Shown here piece after piece: positions 1 through 10,983 of a stretch of 64,000 nucleotides of DNA. Positions within the stretch are counted from its first letter, which is position 1, and each line of letters begins with the position of its first letter. The stretch spans positions 6,264,001 to 6,328,000 of the forward strand of contig OX442316.1 of assembly GCA_949358305.1 (NCBI GenBank). The letters are read 5' to 3'. Made by a program: the position numbers and the translations under genes. This DNA is from Strigamia acuminata (taxonomy: Eukaryota > Arthropoda > Chilopoda > Geophilomorpha > Linotaeniidae). A model generated the notes under the pieces. It was not told the DNA's origin, ran no database searches, and was given only the letters and a program-made list of their open reading frames with translations.

Positions 1-572
1 TAATTTATTTTTTGTAATAATTTTTTTTTCAATAAAAGTGTTGGTTTTCATTTTCTAAGAAATGATTTTTTTTTTTTAGTGTATCATGACCAAAACATTA
101 AAAATTGAATTGAAAATTAATCTTTACGCTCAATGGATACAGTAATAAGCGTAATTACATTTTTCTTCTTTTTTTTTTTTACACATGGCTGAACTTGATA
201 AAAAAAATTGCTTGCTTTTGTTACCAAGCTGTTTTATGCGAACAAAAACACATATTTTGTCAATGTTTTTGTATAAAACTCAGCCAGTAAAGCTACTCAT
301 CATAAGACCATGCTGCCCCTCAGCTTTCCTGCATTGCTCAAGTGATAACGGCAAAAAGTTCTATATTAAAAAAATAATAAATTTTATTTTCTTGCTTTGG
401 TTCAATTAAACTGCGATAGTGAAAAAAAAATTTAACAAACTTTATTTTACACTCTTACAATTTCCACTAACCATGCACACAAAAATATTAATTTTCAATC
501 AATAGTTGAAAATTATGTTTTTCAATCGTTTTTCTTTTGTGACTTGTTTTTCTTTTGTGACTTGTTTTTACA
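1..572. other. AT-rich non-coding, downstream of the LRP2BP-like gene
   Basis: Poly-T and poly-A rich sequence. A short open frame from 185 lacks any coding character. No gene is seen here. Confidence 0.5.
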
Positions 573-2085
573 TTACACCACATCTTGAATTATAGTTTGG
601 TACAACTTGTACATTGCATCGTAATCCAGTTTAATCGCCTTTTTGTAAAGAAATTGAGCTTTTTTAATATTTTGCTCCACTCCACGTCCGAGTTGGTAAC
701 AACGACCCAAATAGAACGCTGCAAGGGCCAAACCTTTACGATCAGATTGGTTTTTAATCGCTTGCTCTTCCACCTGAAACAGTCGATCGGACGTAACACT
801 ACAAATACAAATACAAAATTATTCTAAATTTCTAAATTTAATATTTAATAACATTTACCGGTTAGCTGCTTGAGCCGCCAAATTGAACATTTTCCGATAG
901 TAATAAAAAGCAACTAAATGTCCGGCCGCAAATATGTTATTTTGTACCAATGCAGCATCTTTTAAATTTTGTAACGCTTTGATTATTAGCTTTTCTTTTC
1001 CCAGCCCATATATACACATTACAGCACGCGAAGCTGCAAATATTAAAATTAACAATTAATTTGCACTTTCTTTTTTAATATCTGTTAACCCTTTGATCCA
1101 GGACTTTTATTATTGTCCGCCATTATATGCCATCCAGCCGATCTGTCGACATCAAAATGCCACGGGTCCGAATAATACAAGCCCAATGCTGTTTGAGCTA
1201 AGATGCTGCCGGTCGGTTTACCTTCGTTGGCAGCTTCGAGCCACCACCTACAAATGCAATTAATTTATTGAACACGTACGAATTTGTGTAATCCTTACTT
1301 AATCGCTTCGTCCTCGTTCGTTATTACTCCAAACCCTGCGTAATATGAATATCCAACAAAATATTGAGCTGATCGAATCAAAGCTTCGGGGACGTACGAT
1401 TTTTCAACGGGTGCAGTTGCAACTTTTTTCATATGCTTCACTGCACGTTTCTATATTTAAATAAATAAATAAATAAATAAAGTGAACAAAAATGAAAATC
1501 ATCATTTACCATATCTCTTTTGATTTCCAAGCCATCGAAATAAATAATTCCAATTCGATAGTGAGCTTCTAAATCCCACGGTGGGCAATTTCTTAGAACT
1601 GTTAAAGCCTTATAAAAATTTTGCTGTTCAGAGAACGAAAAAGAAAATAAAATAAACTGTAAAAATTTAGAATGCTATTATATCAATTTTACATACGTCT
1701 GCAAAATAAAATCGACCTAGTGCAGATAACGCTCTCATACTGCCCGCCTCCGTCATTTTCAGCAATTGTTTTTCCAAATTCATGCTGGAGATTGGATTTG
1801 GATTGTTTATACCTCCAGCCGATAACCGTTCTACGCCCAAATCGTTTCTTAAAAGTTCTCTTTTCGTGGGTCCTGTTGTTTGCTCGAAGCAAAAGGAACT
1901 TGGGTCGATGGTTTCAATTTCAATGCCATTTTCTTTCTCAGTTTGAGGGTAATTGGTTGAGCTTTGAAGACTCGCTTTCTCGGTGTTGGGGTTGGACTTT
2001 GAAGAATTCTGTTGCTTGGAATACTTTGGATTTTCTTGCGCGGATATGGAGCCATTACGATGACTCGGGTGATCCAGTTTAAGTT
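573..2085 (-). CDS. LRP2BP: LRP2-binding-protein-like Sel1/TPR repeat protein
   Basis: Six exons are visible on the minus strand: 1697-2085, 1510-1623, 1299-1450, 1090-1247, 859-1033 and 573-798. The last five sum to 825 nt and stay in one frame. The product is a chain of Sel1-like helical repeats, for example GRFYFAD, YRIGIIYFDGLE, ILAQTALGLYYSD and FYLGRCYQLGRGVE. The order and spacing, especially the WWLEAANEG and AAGHLVAFYYYRKM segments and the C-terminal LGRCYQLGRGV block, follow vertebrate LRP2BP, a cytosolic scaffold that binds the tail of megalin. The N-terminal part of exon 1697-2085 is Ser/Asn/Gln rich. No in-frame ATG precedes the repeats in that exon, and a tag acceptor lies at 2086-2088, so a first coding exon probably lies further upstream and was not found. 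Family assignment is fairly firm; the 5' end is open. Confidence 0.75.
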
Positions 2086-3151
2086 CTATTTATGTATGTT
2101 GTATGTAACAAAGAAAAGTGTTTTTAGAAATACGAACAGACTGTGGAAAGTTTCCGGGAATAAACAAACTCTTCTTACTAGGTATTAATAAAAAAGAATT
2201 GTCCCGAATTGTCTCGGGAATTGAAATATATTCGGAGAATTTTCAGTTAACTATTGATTGTTAAACTTGTTTCTATGGAAATAATCTCGTCTCGTGACTG
2301 GCATAGATTATTATTTGCATCACGCGGTTAGATCAATAATAAAAGAATTTCAGTATTGGGTTATTGTGGGTTAAAGAAATAATACATTTTTTTGTTGAAA
2401 CAGAGAGAAAGGAGGCAGCAAAGCCACTTGAATTTCATTTTCTGTGCAAAATGGCAAGGTGAATATTCGTTTTAATTAATGTAGGATTTGTGGGGATATT
2501 CGGGATGTACCTTGTCGAAGTACTGTAAATGTACGGTGCAAATGGTGATGATGGAAATGTAGTGAGGACGACGAATCATGCACACAAACCAGTTTGTTGT
2601 CAATCAATCGTCAGTACTGGAGTAATGATTCCTGAAATTAAAAAAGTAAAAAAAAATTACAAAAATTGAAAATTGAAAATACTACTAATAATAATTACAT
2701 ATAAAATTCAAATTAAGTTATAATTTATAATTTTTGAGCCTGTTTTAGCTCGAATATACCTAAAATAATAGAACAAAACAAAAAATACAAATTCTAATTC
2801 ATAAAAAAATCCATGCGATAAAAGTTGTATATTTTTTTAAAATAAAAATGCAGAATCAAAAAATTGTAATCAAAATTTATATTTTTTTAATCTTATAAAA
2901 TTTTCTTGTTCGGTTTTCTTATGAGTTTCAGTTTGTCCTCTCCGAAATCTGATCACCAATGACATTATATTGTATGTAGTAGGATAGTAACCCTCTATTG
3001 ACTCGTAATATATATAAAAAAAAAAACACCAAAACAATTTAACGGAAACGTGATTTAAATTTATTAATTTTTTGTTAAAAATTCTAGAATTTAAAAAAGT
3101 GTTAATAAATGCATTGTAAGTGGTGTTGAGGTTTACAATAAAAAAAAATCA
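2086..3151. other. Intergenic AT-rich region
   Basis: This would contain the 5' end and promoter of the LRP2BP-like gene on the minus strand. No exon could be placed with confidence. The rest is AT-rich sequence without recognisable features. Confidence 0.4.
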
Positions 3152-3847
3152 TTAATCATCATCATCATCATCAGTCCTATTCAATTTTTTTGTAACGTAT
3201 AAATCTTCCGTTCGTTGAAGTTCCGTCAACATGTTTTCGCATTCCTCTTGAAGAAGCACATGTTGCGATTTCGCTTTTTCCGTCTCGTCAATTATCGCTT
3301 CAACTTTGTTCACTGCAGATTCCACATCCTGAAAATAACGGACATCTTAATCCAACTCATCCACGAATCCTCCAAGTGTTAAAAAGTGAAAACAAAAAAA
3401 TAAAAATAAAATAAAAAAGTCAAGTCGTAAATTAATTAGAAAAATATTTATTTTTCACTTGGAAATAAAAATAGCGAGGAAAACAAAAAGCATGAAAAAG
3501 AGCAACGAGAAGAAGAAAATAACCTTGAGAAGAGCAACGAGTTGGCATTCCAAATTAACAATCTGTGACGTCATTTTGTCAAGTCGATCGGTTGCACTAC
3601 CATTACCTTGTTGCAGATTGTTTACATTGCATTGGAGGTTGCCCACTTCCGCCTGGGCTGTTGACATGTCGCCTTTTACAGTCGCCAAGTTGTTCATGAG
3701 ATCAGACATGCGGTGATTAATGTACCGAATCATGGAATTCATGTGTTTGTCGTCTTGAACCGCATCCGGCGGCTCCATTGCACAAACATGGTGGTCAACG
3801 GGCGCCCTCTCGTCTCTGCACCAGGGGAGTTCGGAATTAGTCAACTG
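3152..3847 (-). CDS. Coiled-coil protein, 3' exons (5' end unresolved)
   Basis: Two coding exons: 3524-3847 and 3152-3328, ending in an Asp6 run and a TAA. The first opens directly behind a splice acceptor (caatag or cagcag context) and has no usable ATG, so it is an internal exon. It encodes a heptad-patterned stretch in which MSDLMNNLATVKGDM, VNNLQQ and LDKMTSQIVNLECQ carry regular hydrophobics. The second continues with EECENMLTELQRTEDLY. Together they look like a long alpha-helical coiled coil. I do not recognise the family. The exons follow the PH-domain gene on the same strand, and they could be alternative 3' exons of it, but I found no donor in the last PH exon with matching phase. 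Confidence 0.5.
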
Positions 3848-4020
3848 CTATTGTAAAATAAAAAATATTTATTATTATTTCGAAAACGATTGCGAATTTA
3901 ATAAACCAGGATAGCAGTAGCGACAGAAGGTTATTGCACAAGCAAAAAGTGAAATTATCATCGTTTATTACCATTAATATTATATAAAATTGTTTCCATC
4001 GCTTTGCTAGGATTTGATCA

Positions 4021-5929
4021 CTAAAGTATTACACAAAGGTCCTCCTGCGGCAGCTTCGTCGGTGGTGGTGGAGCTCGTTTGCCATTTGCGTTTCCTCCAG
4101 ACCTAAGGTTCTGCACGTTATGTTCCATCACGTTTTCCTTGAGGGATTCGTGGATTAAGCTTTCTTCGCTAGAACTGTAGTGGTAGACAAAATCTTGCCG
4201 GCTACTTCTTCCACTTTCATCGCTACATGGTTCGATGTCCATAGAGTTAGGCATATCGGAATTATCTGAAAGACTGGTTACAACAATTTGGTTTATAGCG
4301 TATCAGAGGCTCAAAAATGGTCTTTTTGTTTGAAAAAATGCCATTTCAAACTGCAAAAATTAAATTTCAGCAGCAAAAATTAAATTTCAGCAGCAAAAAT
4401 TAAATTTCAGCAGCAAAAATTAAATTTCAGCAGCAAAAATTAAATTTCAGCAGCAAAAATTAAATTTCAGCAGCAAAAATTAAATTTCAGCAGCAAAAAT
4501 GCAATTTTAGCTGCAAAAATGCAATTTTAGCTGCAAAAATGCAATTTTAGCTACAAAAATAAAATTTTAGCTGCAAAAATGCAATTTTAGCTACAAAAAA
4601 GCCATTTTAGCTGCAAAAATGCAATTTCAGCTGCAAAAATGCAATCTTAGCTACAAAAATGCAACTTTCGCTGCAAAAATGCAATTTTAGCTACAAAAAT
4701 GCAATTTTAGCTACAAAAATGCAATTTTAGCTGCAAAAATGACATTTTTAGCTGCAAAAATGACATTTTTAGATGCGAAATAACATTTTTATTTTTGTTT
4801 AAATCATGGTTGCAAATATCCTTGCAAATAATTAAAACGTGTAATACCAATCATCTCTGTTGATTGAAGTTTCGAGTACTGATAAACTATTGGCACGTAA
4901 ATCTCGAGGTCTTAGAAATTGACAATCTGTTTCGTCTAAGTATGTAATCCGCGACTGCAAATAAATTTTTTAAAAAAATTGTAAAATGTTTCTAAATATA
5001 ATAAAATCCTAATTCTTACCCTGGGAAAGAAGTATCTTCTTTTCGGCAGCCGTCGACCTTTTGGTCCGCGTGGTCTGTATTTAGTGAGGTTATAAAGTTG
5101 AGCGGTTTCGGGGACCTCCATAGCGATTTGCTGCTTTATTAATTCTTCCTGAATAAGTTTTACGTTGTAAAATAATATCAAATTAAAATAATAATAATAG
5201 AAATAATCAAATTACATTTATCTTCACGGCTTTTGGTTTCACTGGTTCCGCAAATCCGCTTTCATCATTCTCCGCTTTCGCACGACTTCTCGCTAGAGAT
5301 TTCTGAATATTCATAATCCAATCATTCATATCCATTAACGTGTCAGCAGAGAATAAATATTTCCCCTAAAAACAAATCTTTTATTAATTTAATCCAAAAA
5401 AATAATAATTCATGTAACAAGTTACGAAAAAAAAACAAATAAATCAAATAAAAACTGTTTGAAATGCTTATACCAAATTAATACCGAATCAAACAGAGAT
5501 TTATCAGATACTCCTCCTATAATAAAAACATTGGGCGCTTTCTTGCTGTCTTTTCCCGTCGCCTCTTTGCAAATATTGTTGCACTGCAGATTAATCACGC
5601 CACACGTTTTCTCCGTTCCTGTACTATCCTGCAAAGACAAGTATTTAATTTTATTAATCCATAATAATTCGCACGTATTGATCAAACCTCTCTATCATAA
5701 TAATATAAATTCGTGTCTTTTAGGACACAGAATTTTCTTTTCCATGATCCAGGGTAGAGAAATCCTTTTCCACTTAGTTTCAATAAATAACCAATCTTCT
5801 CAGGGTTTTGCAAGGCATTGGCAGCTGGTATGGCCTGAAATAAATTGAAAAAGAAACATATTTATCCAAAATATTAATAAATTTTACTACCTGAGAATAA
5901 TTAGAAAAAAATAGAGATTTTCTAGCCAT
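4021..5929 (-). CDS. PH-domain adaptor-like protein with C-terminal CaaX box
   Basis: Seven exons: 5891-5929, 5688-5834, 5485-5628, 5216-5365, 5020-5148, 4848-4954 and 4021-4273. They sum to 969 nt (322 aa). The start is ATG at 5929, with a 13-codon first exon. A pleckstrin homology domain covers about residues 22-145: IGYLLKLSGKG, then GSWKRKFCVLKDTNLYYY, ending with the helix DMNDWIMNIQKSL, whose Trp is the invariant PH residue. PH domains bind phosphoinositides or proteins at membranes. The rest is basic (PRGPKGRRLPKRR), then acidic and Ser-rich, with a proline run (APPPPTK). The last four residues are CVIL, a geranylgeranylation-type CaaX box. The acceptor of the last exon (accag at about 4274) was chosen because the nearer tttcag would create a stop. 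No precise ortholog is recognised. Confidence 0.65.
4345..4800. repeat. 20-21 bp minisatellite inside a PH-gene intron
   Basis: About 22 tandem units. Roughly the first seven are a homogeneous 20-bp unit (gcaaaaattaaatttcagca). The rest are a diverged unit built on gcaaaaatgcaattttagct. The array fills most of the intron between exons 4848-4954 and 4021-4273. Confidence 0.9.
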
Positions 5930-7577
5930 GTTTGAAAACCAACTAATGGATTTTTATTGATTGAAAAGGATGTCTAATAATTTATTCTGGTGAAATTTAA
6001 CTCATTTCCTATGCTCCCTTTTATTTTAAGGAGAAAAAACTTTGAAATTTCCTCTCAACACACTAAATTCCAGGAATTCAAAGCATATAAAAATAAGAAT
6101 TTCTGCTTCTGTCGTTAAACCAACATATTTACGATGTTTTCTGACGTCATGGGCGTGTACAGTATTTATAGATACAACTACGAACATCCCGTTGGTATTT
6201 AAAGAAATAGAAATGAATCATTCCAGACGTTTTAGATTTGGAAAACAGAATATTCCTCGTGATTTAAAGCTATAGTTTGTGCTTAGTACAATGCACTCCT
6301 AAATTGAACGTTTCTTACCATTTTTCATGGGGACTTCCTTGTAAAAATATTTATAAAACAAAATAAATAGATAGATAAATTTTAAAAAATGGGACCTATT
6401 TCATTCATTCATTCATTCATTCGAATGGAAAACATTATTTCCCTTTGATCTTAGCTATTGAATAAATAAAACATGTCTGGCAGATTGAAAGCATCACAGC
6501 AAAGAAGACAGTTATTAGTTCTCATCACAACACTGCCCGCTCCAAAGGCTAAAGAGCGTATTTTATTGAAGGTTGTGTTGATTGGATAAAATTTAAATGC
6601 GGCAATTTCAAAATCTCAATTTGATCAATGGGGGAACACGCTATTCTGACGGTCGTCCGACTGTTTTGGTTTATCTTCAAAAATAATGAATTTTTTTATT
6701 TGAGCGCGTTTAATTTAAAATTTAAAATTTTAATTTAATCGGAAAAATAATTTCGTGACTGATTTGGTTTTCTAACAAGAATATCCTTGCTTTTAAAACG
6801 ATCGTGAGCATGCGCATCGTGAGTATTACCGCAATGAGAGTCCCGCATGATTTAGACAATTTTTTGTTGTGTCATGGCCGCCCGCTTACACATTGGAGAC
6901 ATCGGCGCCACCAATCCCAGCTCTCCTTCCATTCAGCCAATCATGTCGCTCCATCTATTTTCACAACCAGATGGCGCGAAATTCAATTTTGCCATTTGTT
7001 GTGCAAGTTTTTTTTATCGCTGTTCTGATTGAATACGACTATTCAAGGAAAGATCCAGTTTTGGATTACATTTTTAATTTTTGTATTACATTTTCGATTT
7101 CTAGATTGATTATTTCTTTTATCAAAGTTTCTGTTTACACTGTATGTGCCAAGTTCCGATCCAAGTGGATAATTGGGAGAAAAGAAAACGCAAATAACAA
7201 ATAACAAATAACATTGTAAATTACATAAAACAATTTTTATATAAATTTATTAAAACTTGTCAAATACCTTTATAAATATTACGGGTAAATTTTTGTTAGT
7301 TGACAACAAAATAGAATTCCCTTTGAGCAAGAATACCAAAAATGAGAAAAGTAGTCTGTTGCCACAGCAACGAGCTCCGTTTTAGGTGATCTAAAGTTTT
7401 GAAATTGTGTTAATATTACAAAACAAAAATTTTAGTTTGCTTGAAATTTAATTTTTTTAGTCAATAATTTATACAATTTGTGACTAGCTTCAATAGGTTT
7501 TATTTTTTTATCTACAACATTTTCAACTATTTAATTTTTCATTATAGTTTCAACAAGTGGAAACATAATATTTACAA
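5930..7577. other. Intergenic region between the PH gene and the serpins
   Basis: AT-rich. It includes an attc tetranucleotide run at about 6400-6422 and one arm of an inverted repeat at about 6885-7085, described separately. No gene is seen. Confidence 0.5.
6885..7085. repeat. Left arm of a ~190-bp inverted repeat flanking the serpin pair
   Basis: The sequence around ggagacatcggcgccacc to ggaaagatccagttttggat is, by eye, about 90% identical to the reverse complement of 10697-10882. The downstream attacattttcgattt matches one unit of the minisatellite next to the other arm, so the repeat extends into that array. Both copies look non-coding: this copy has a stop where the other has an open frame. 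Confidence 0.75.
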
Positions 7578-8871
7578 TTAGGCATGCACTTCTTGCACAG
7601 CAGCGCCTGGGTTGGGATTAATCAGCCGTCCCCAGAACATGATAGCGCCACTTCGATTATCTTTGACGAATAGGAGGAAAGGATGGTCTGCTCTAAATTC
7701 AGGCTCCTCATCGCATCCGCAATTTAACGTAAACATTCCAGCTGTTGATGCTTCCGCCTCGTATCCTTCCTCGTTCACTTCAAGAAAAGCTTTGTGCAAA
7801 ACGGCAGAAACGAACAAATCTTTCTCGCCCGTAATTCCAGATAAATTCGCCTTGTTTTCTTTGAATAGATCACTCATACCCATACTACTCAAAATATCTT
7901 TGAGAGATAATGAAGATTCTATTTTAAATTTCGGTAATGTCAAAATTACTTTGGTTCGGTCCATATAATTCATTAAACTTTCCAATTCTGAAACGGTAAG
8001 CGTTTCTTCCAATGCCTTTAACCCATGAATGTCAAATGGAAGGATAACAAACATGCTAAAAGTTTCTGTCAAATATGGTAATTCGATTATTCTACAGTTT
8101 AGATTATCGTCATCTCTGTATCTAAAGTAAGACGTTATGTGCATGAAATCCGTCTTTACTGCCTTGTTAACATCTAGGTAGAAATTATGAGCATTCGTGC
8201 GATCAGGTTCAAATTGCTCTTCCCAATAGCCTTTAAAGTAGATCGCGTTCACCAAAACCAAACGTGTAAGACCATCCAGTATCCCTGGTGGAATCAAATC
8301 TTGGATTGTCGTTTGGGTTTCTTCATCCACCCACTTATTAATCTCTAATCGAATTTTTTCAGCGTCTGAACCAAAATCAACGACAGTCAATGAAGCATTG
8401 TAGTGGTAATGTTTTTCCAATATGCCTCTGAAGTCTGCCAAAATGTTTGCATTGTTGTGGACGTACATGCGATTAGCAGTATATAATTTTGTGGCATAAT
8501 TACGGCACCAAAAAGACATAATAATTTCACGGAGTGCTTCGTGAATGGCTGAATCGGTGGTGAATGATGATCCCAATTTGAGGACATCTTTCATCTGTTT
8601 TGCAGTGTCTTCTTTGGCGCCAGCTAGAGTCATAGCTAGCGCCACACTAATGCTGAGTGGACTGAAAAATAAATTGTCAACATTTCCAGCTACACTTTGC
8701 TGAAAAAGTAAAACAAAAGAGAATTAGTAGATTTACTTTTGGGCTTTACACACTCTTCGTGGGTTGTCATTTTACTCGGTAAAGATCCAAGGTGAATTCA
8801 AGCCCTTTTTGGGTTAATATACGGACGTTGGAATCCACTGAATCGTTGGAATCGTCGGAATCCTCTGTCAT
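7578..8871 (-). CDS. Intracellular serpin A
   Basis: Two exons, 8776-8871 and 7578-8699, totalling 1218 nt (405 aa). The start is ATG at 8871 (MTEDSDDSND). Helix A reads GLEFTLDLYR, split by an intron from FFSPLSISVALAMTLAGA. Serpin signatures are present: LVLVNAIYFKG (breach region), MFVILPFDIHGL, and the C-terminal EFRADHPFLLFVKD signature followed by GRLINP. The hinge EEGYEAEASTAG and an exposed loop (about MFTLNCGCDEEPEF) form the reactive-centre loop. Glu occupies a hinge position that is normally small, so inhibition is not assured. There is no signal peptide, and an acidic Ser/Asp N-terminus precedes the fold, so it is likely cytosolic (clade-B-like). It lies directly 3' of serpin B, with which its first exon is continuous. 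Confidence 0.85.
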
Positions 8872-10150
8872 GTTTGAGGTGTAGTCATGCACTTCTTGCA
8901 CAGCAGCACCCGGGTTGGGATTAATCAGCCGTCCCCAGAACATGATAGCGCCACTTCGAGTATTTTTGATGAATAGCAGGAAAGGATGGTCTGCTCTAAA
9001 TTCAGGCTCGTCAGCGCCTCCGCAATCGTACGAATATCTTACAGCTGTTGCTGCGGCCGCCTCGCTTCCTTCCTCGTTCACTTCAAGAAAAGCTTTGTGC
9101 AAAATGGCAGAAACGAACAAATCTTTCTTGCCCGTAATTCCCGATAAATTCGCCTTGTTTTAATTGAATAGATCACTCATACCCATACTACTCAAAATAT
9201 CTTTGAGAGATAATGAGGATTCTATTTTAAATTTTGGTAATGTCAAAATTACTTTGGTTCGGTCCATATAATTCATTAAACTTTCCAATTCTGAAACGGT
9301 AAGCGTTTCTTCCAATGCCTTTAACCCATTAATGTTATATGGAAGGATAAGAAACATGCTAAAGGTTTCTCCCACATATGGTAATTCGATTATTCTACAG
9401 TTTAGATTATCGTCCTTCGTGTATCTAAAGTAATCCGTTATGTGCATGAAATCCGTCTTTACTGCCTTGTTAACATCTAGGTAGAACTTATGAGCATACG
9501 TGCGATCAGATTCAAATTGCTCGAGCCAATTGCCTTTAAAGTAGATCGCGTTCACCAAAACCAAACATGTACAACAATCCAGTATCCCTGGTGGAATCAA
9601 TACTTTGATTTTCGTTTGGGTTTGTCCTTCCACCCACTTATTAATCTCTAATCGAATTTTTTCAACGTCTGAACCGAAATCAACGACAGTCGATGAAGTA
9701 TTGTAATGTTCTTCCAATACGCCTTTAAATTCTGCCAAAATGTTTGCATTGTTGTGGACGTACATGCGATTAGCAATGTGTAATTTAATGGCAGAATCCT
9801 GTGAGCCCCGAAGAGAATCAATAATTCCATGGAAGGCTTCGTGAATGGCTGAATCGGTGGTGAATGATCCCAACTTGAGGACATCTTTCATCTGTTCTGC
9901 AGTGTTTTCTTTGGCGCCAGCTAGAGTCATAGCTAGCGCCACACTAATGCTGAGTGGACTGATAAATAAATTTTCATCCTTTCCAGCTACACTTTGCTGA
10001 TAAAGTAAAACAAAAGAGAATTAATATATTTACTTTTGGGTTTTTTACACTTTTCGTGGGTTGTCGTTTTACCCGGTAAAGATGCAAGGTGAATTCAAGC
10101 CCTTTTGAGGTTATTATACGGACGTTGGAATCGTCGGAATCCTCTGCCAT
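8872..10150 (-). pseudogene. Serpin B, disrupted by one in-frame stop and continuous with serpin A
   Basis: Exon 10073-10150 (MAEDSDDSNVR, then GLEFTLHLYR) is followed by exon 8776-9996, whose 3' end is also the first coding exon of serpin A. Identity to serpin A is very high. A premature TAA at 9160-9162 replaces Glu in DLFKENKANLSG (here DLFN-stop). This truncates the protein before the reactive-centre loop. Downstream of that stop the frame stays open through a typical hinge (EEGSEAAAATA), the EFRADHPFLLF signature and GRLINP. It then runs, with no stop, through VHDYTSN into MTEDSDD of serpin A. The lesion looks recent, or could be a sequencing error. Without it the frame would encode a double serpin of about 806 codons across three exons (78+1221+1122 nt). 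Confidence 0.75.
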
Positions 10151-10564
10151 ATTTGAGGTGTTGGCACTGTCAGATCTCCAGTAATGACATACGAATTGGT
10201 TTCAATAGATAAATGTTGCTTTTAATTTCCAAGGCGTTAGTCAAAGTTACAACTCGTACGATAATCATTTAGCTTTTCTCCAAATGTTCGACATATCTCT
10301 CCTTTATGTTCTTTTTGAATTGCTCGTGTCTTTTACATTTTTGCATATATTGTTAGTTGTTAATACATTGTATAATATTATTTCAGTTTTCACACTAATC
10401 ACAATAAAAATATGCGATCATTTACATGTTTATTAGGATTAATGATTATTATTAACCGAATCATAATAGGCACCGATGTCATAATTTGTCGCTAGTTGGT
10501 GCAGTTGTAGCAATTATATTGCAAAACACATGGCGCGGTTTCTAATGCTAGTTTTATGTAACCA

Positions 10565-10708
10565 AAAAATGGAAAATGGAATCAAAAAATGGAAAATGGA
10601 ATCAAAAAATGGAAAATGGAATCAAAAAATGGAAAATGGAATCAAAAAATCGAAAATGTAATCAAAAAATCGAAAATGTAACTCAATAATCGAAAATGTA
10701 ATCCAAAA
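10565..10708. repeat. 19-bp minisatellite
   Basis: About seven tandem units of atggaaaatggaatcaaaa, with later units changed to atcgaaaatgtaatcaaaa. It abuts the right arm of the inverted repeat. A single similar unit sits next to the left arm near 7080-7105. Confidence 0.9.
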
Positions 10709-10882
10709 TTGGATCTTTCTTTGAATAGTCGTATTCAATCAGAACGGCGAAAAAAAAAACTTGCAAAACAAATGGCAAAATTGAATTTTGCGCCTGCTGA
10801 TGGTGAAAATAGATGGAGCGACAGGATTGGCCGAATGGAAGGAGAGCGGGGATTGGTGGCGCCGATGTCTCCCATGTGTAAA
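10697..10882. repeat. Right arm of the inverted repeat flanking the serpins
   Basis: Reverse-complement partner of 6885-7085. A 70-codon open frame starts at 10709 here, but the other arm carries a stop in the equivalent frame, so I do not call a gene. Confidence 0.75.
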
Positions 10883-10983
10883 ACTCGAGGTAAAACTCGT
10901 GGTAAAACTACCGGTACTTAAAATTAATGAAATACGTTGTACGAAATGTGTAAAATCTATCGGATAATTTGTATCTGAAGCAG

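Larger units (their letters stand above)
10151..10983. other. Intergenic region upstream of serpin B and fukutin
   Basis: This is a divergent arrangement: serpin B reads left and fukutin right, so promoters for both should lie here. It also contains a 19-bp minisatellite and the right arm of the inverted repeat, listed separately. Confidence 0.5.

Noticed and set aside
1672-2082. Plus-strand 136-codon frame
   Set aside because: Antisense to the Ser/Asn-rich first visible exon of the LRP2BP-like gene.
3905-4020. Possible first exon (ATGGAAACAATT...) for the coiled-coil gene
   Set aside because: Its donor phase does not match either acceptor of the 3847 exon.
7358-7371. GTTGCCACAGCAAC, similar to an RFX X-box; another imperfect one near 20740
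   Set aside because: The first lies on the 3' side of serpin A with no gene to drive. The second lies inside a long intron. Single matches to a short palindrome are weak evidence.
10709-10921. 70-codon frame containing FAPADGENRWSDRIGRME
   Set aside because: It lies in the right arm of the inverted repeat. The left-arm copy has a stop and substitutions in the same frame, so it behaves as non-coding.
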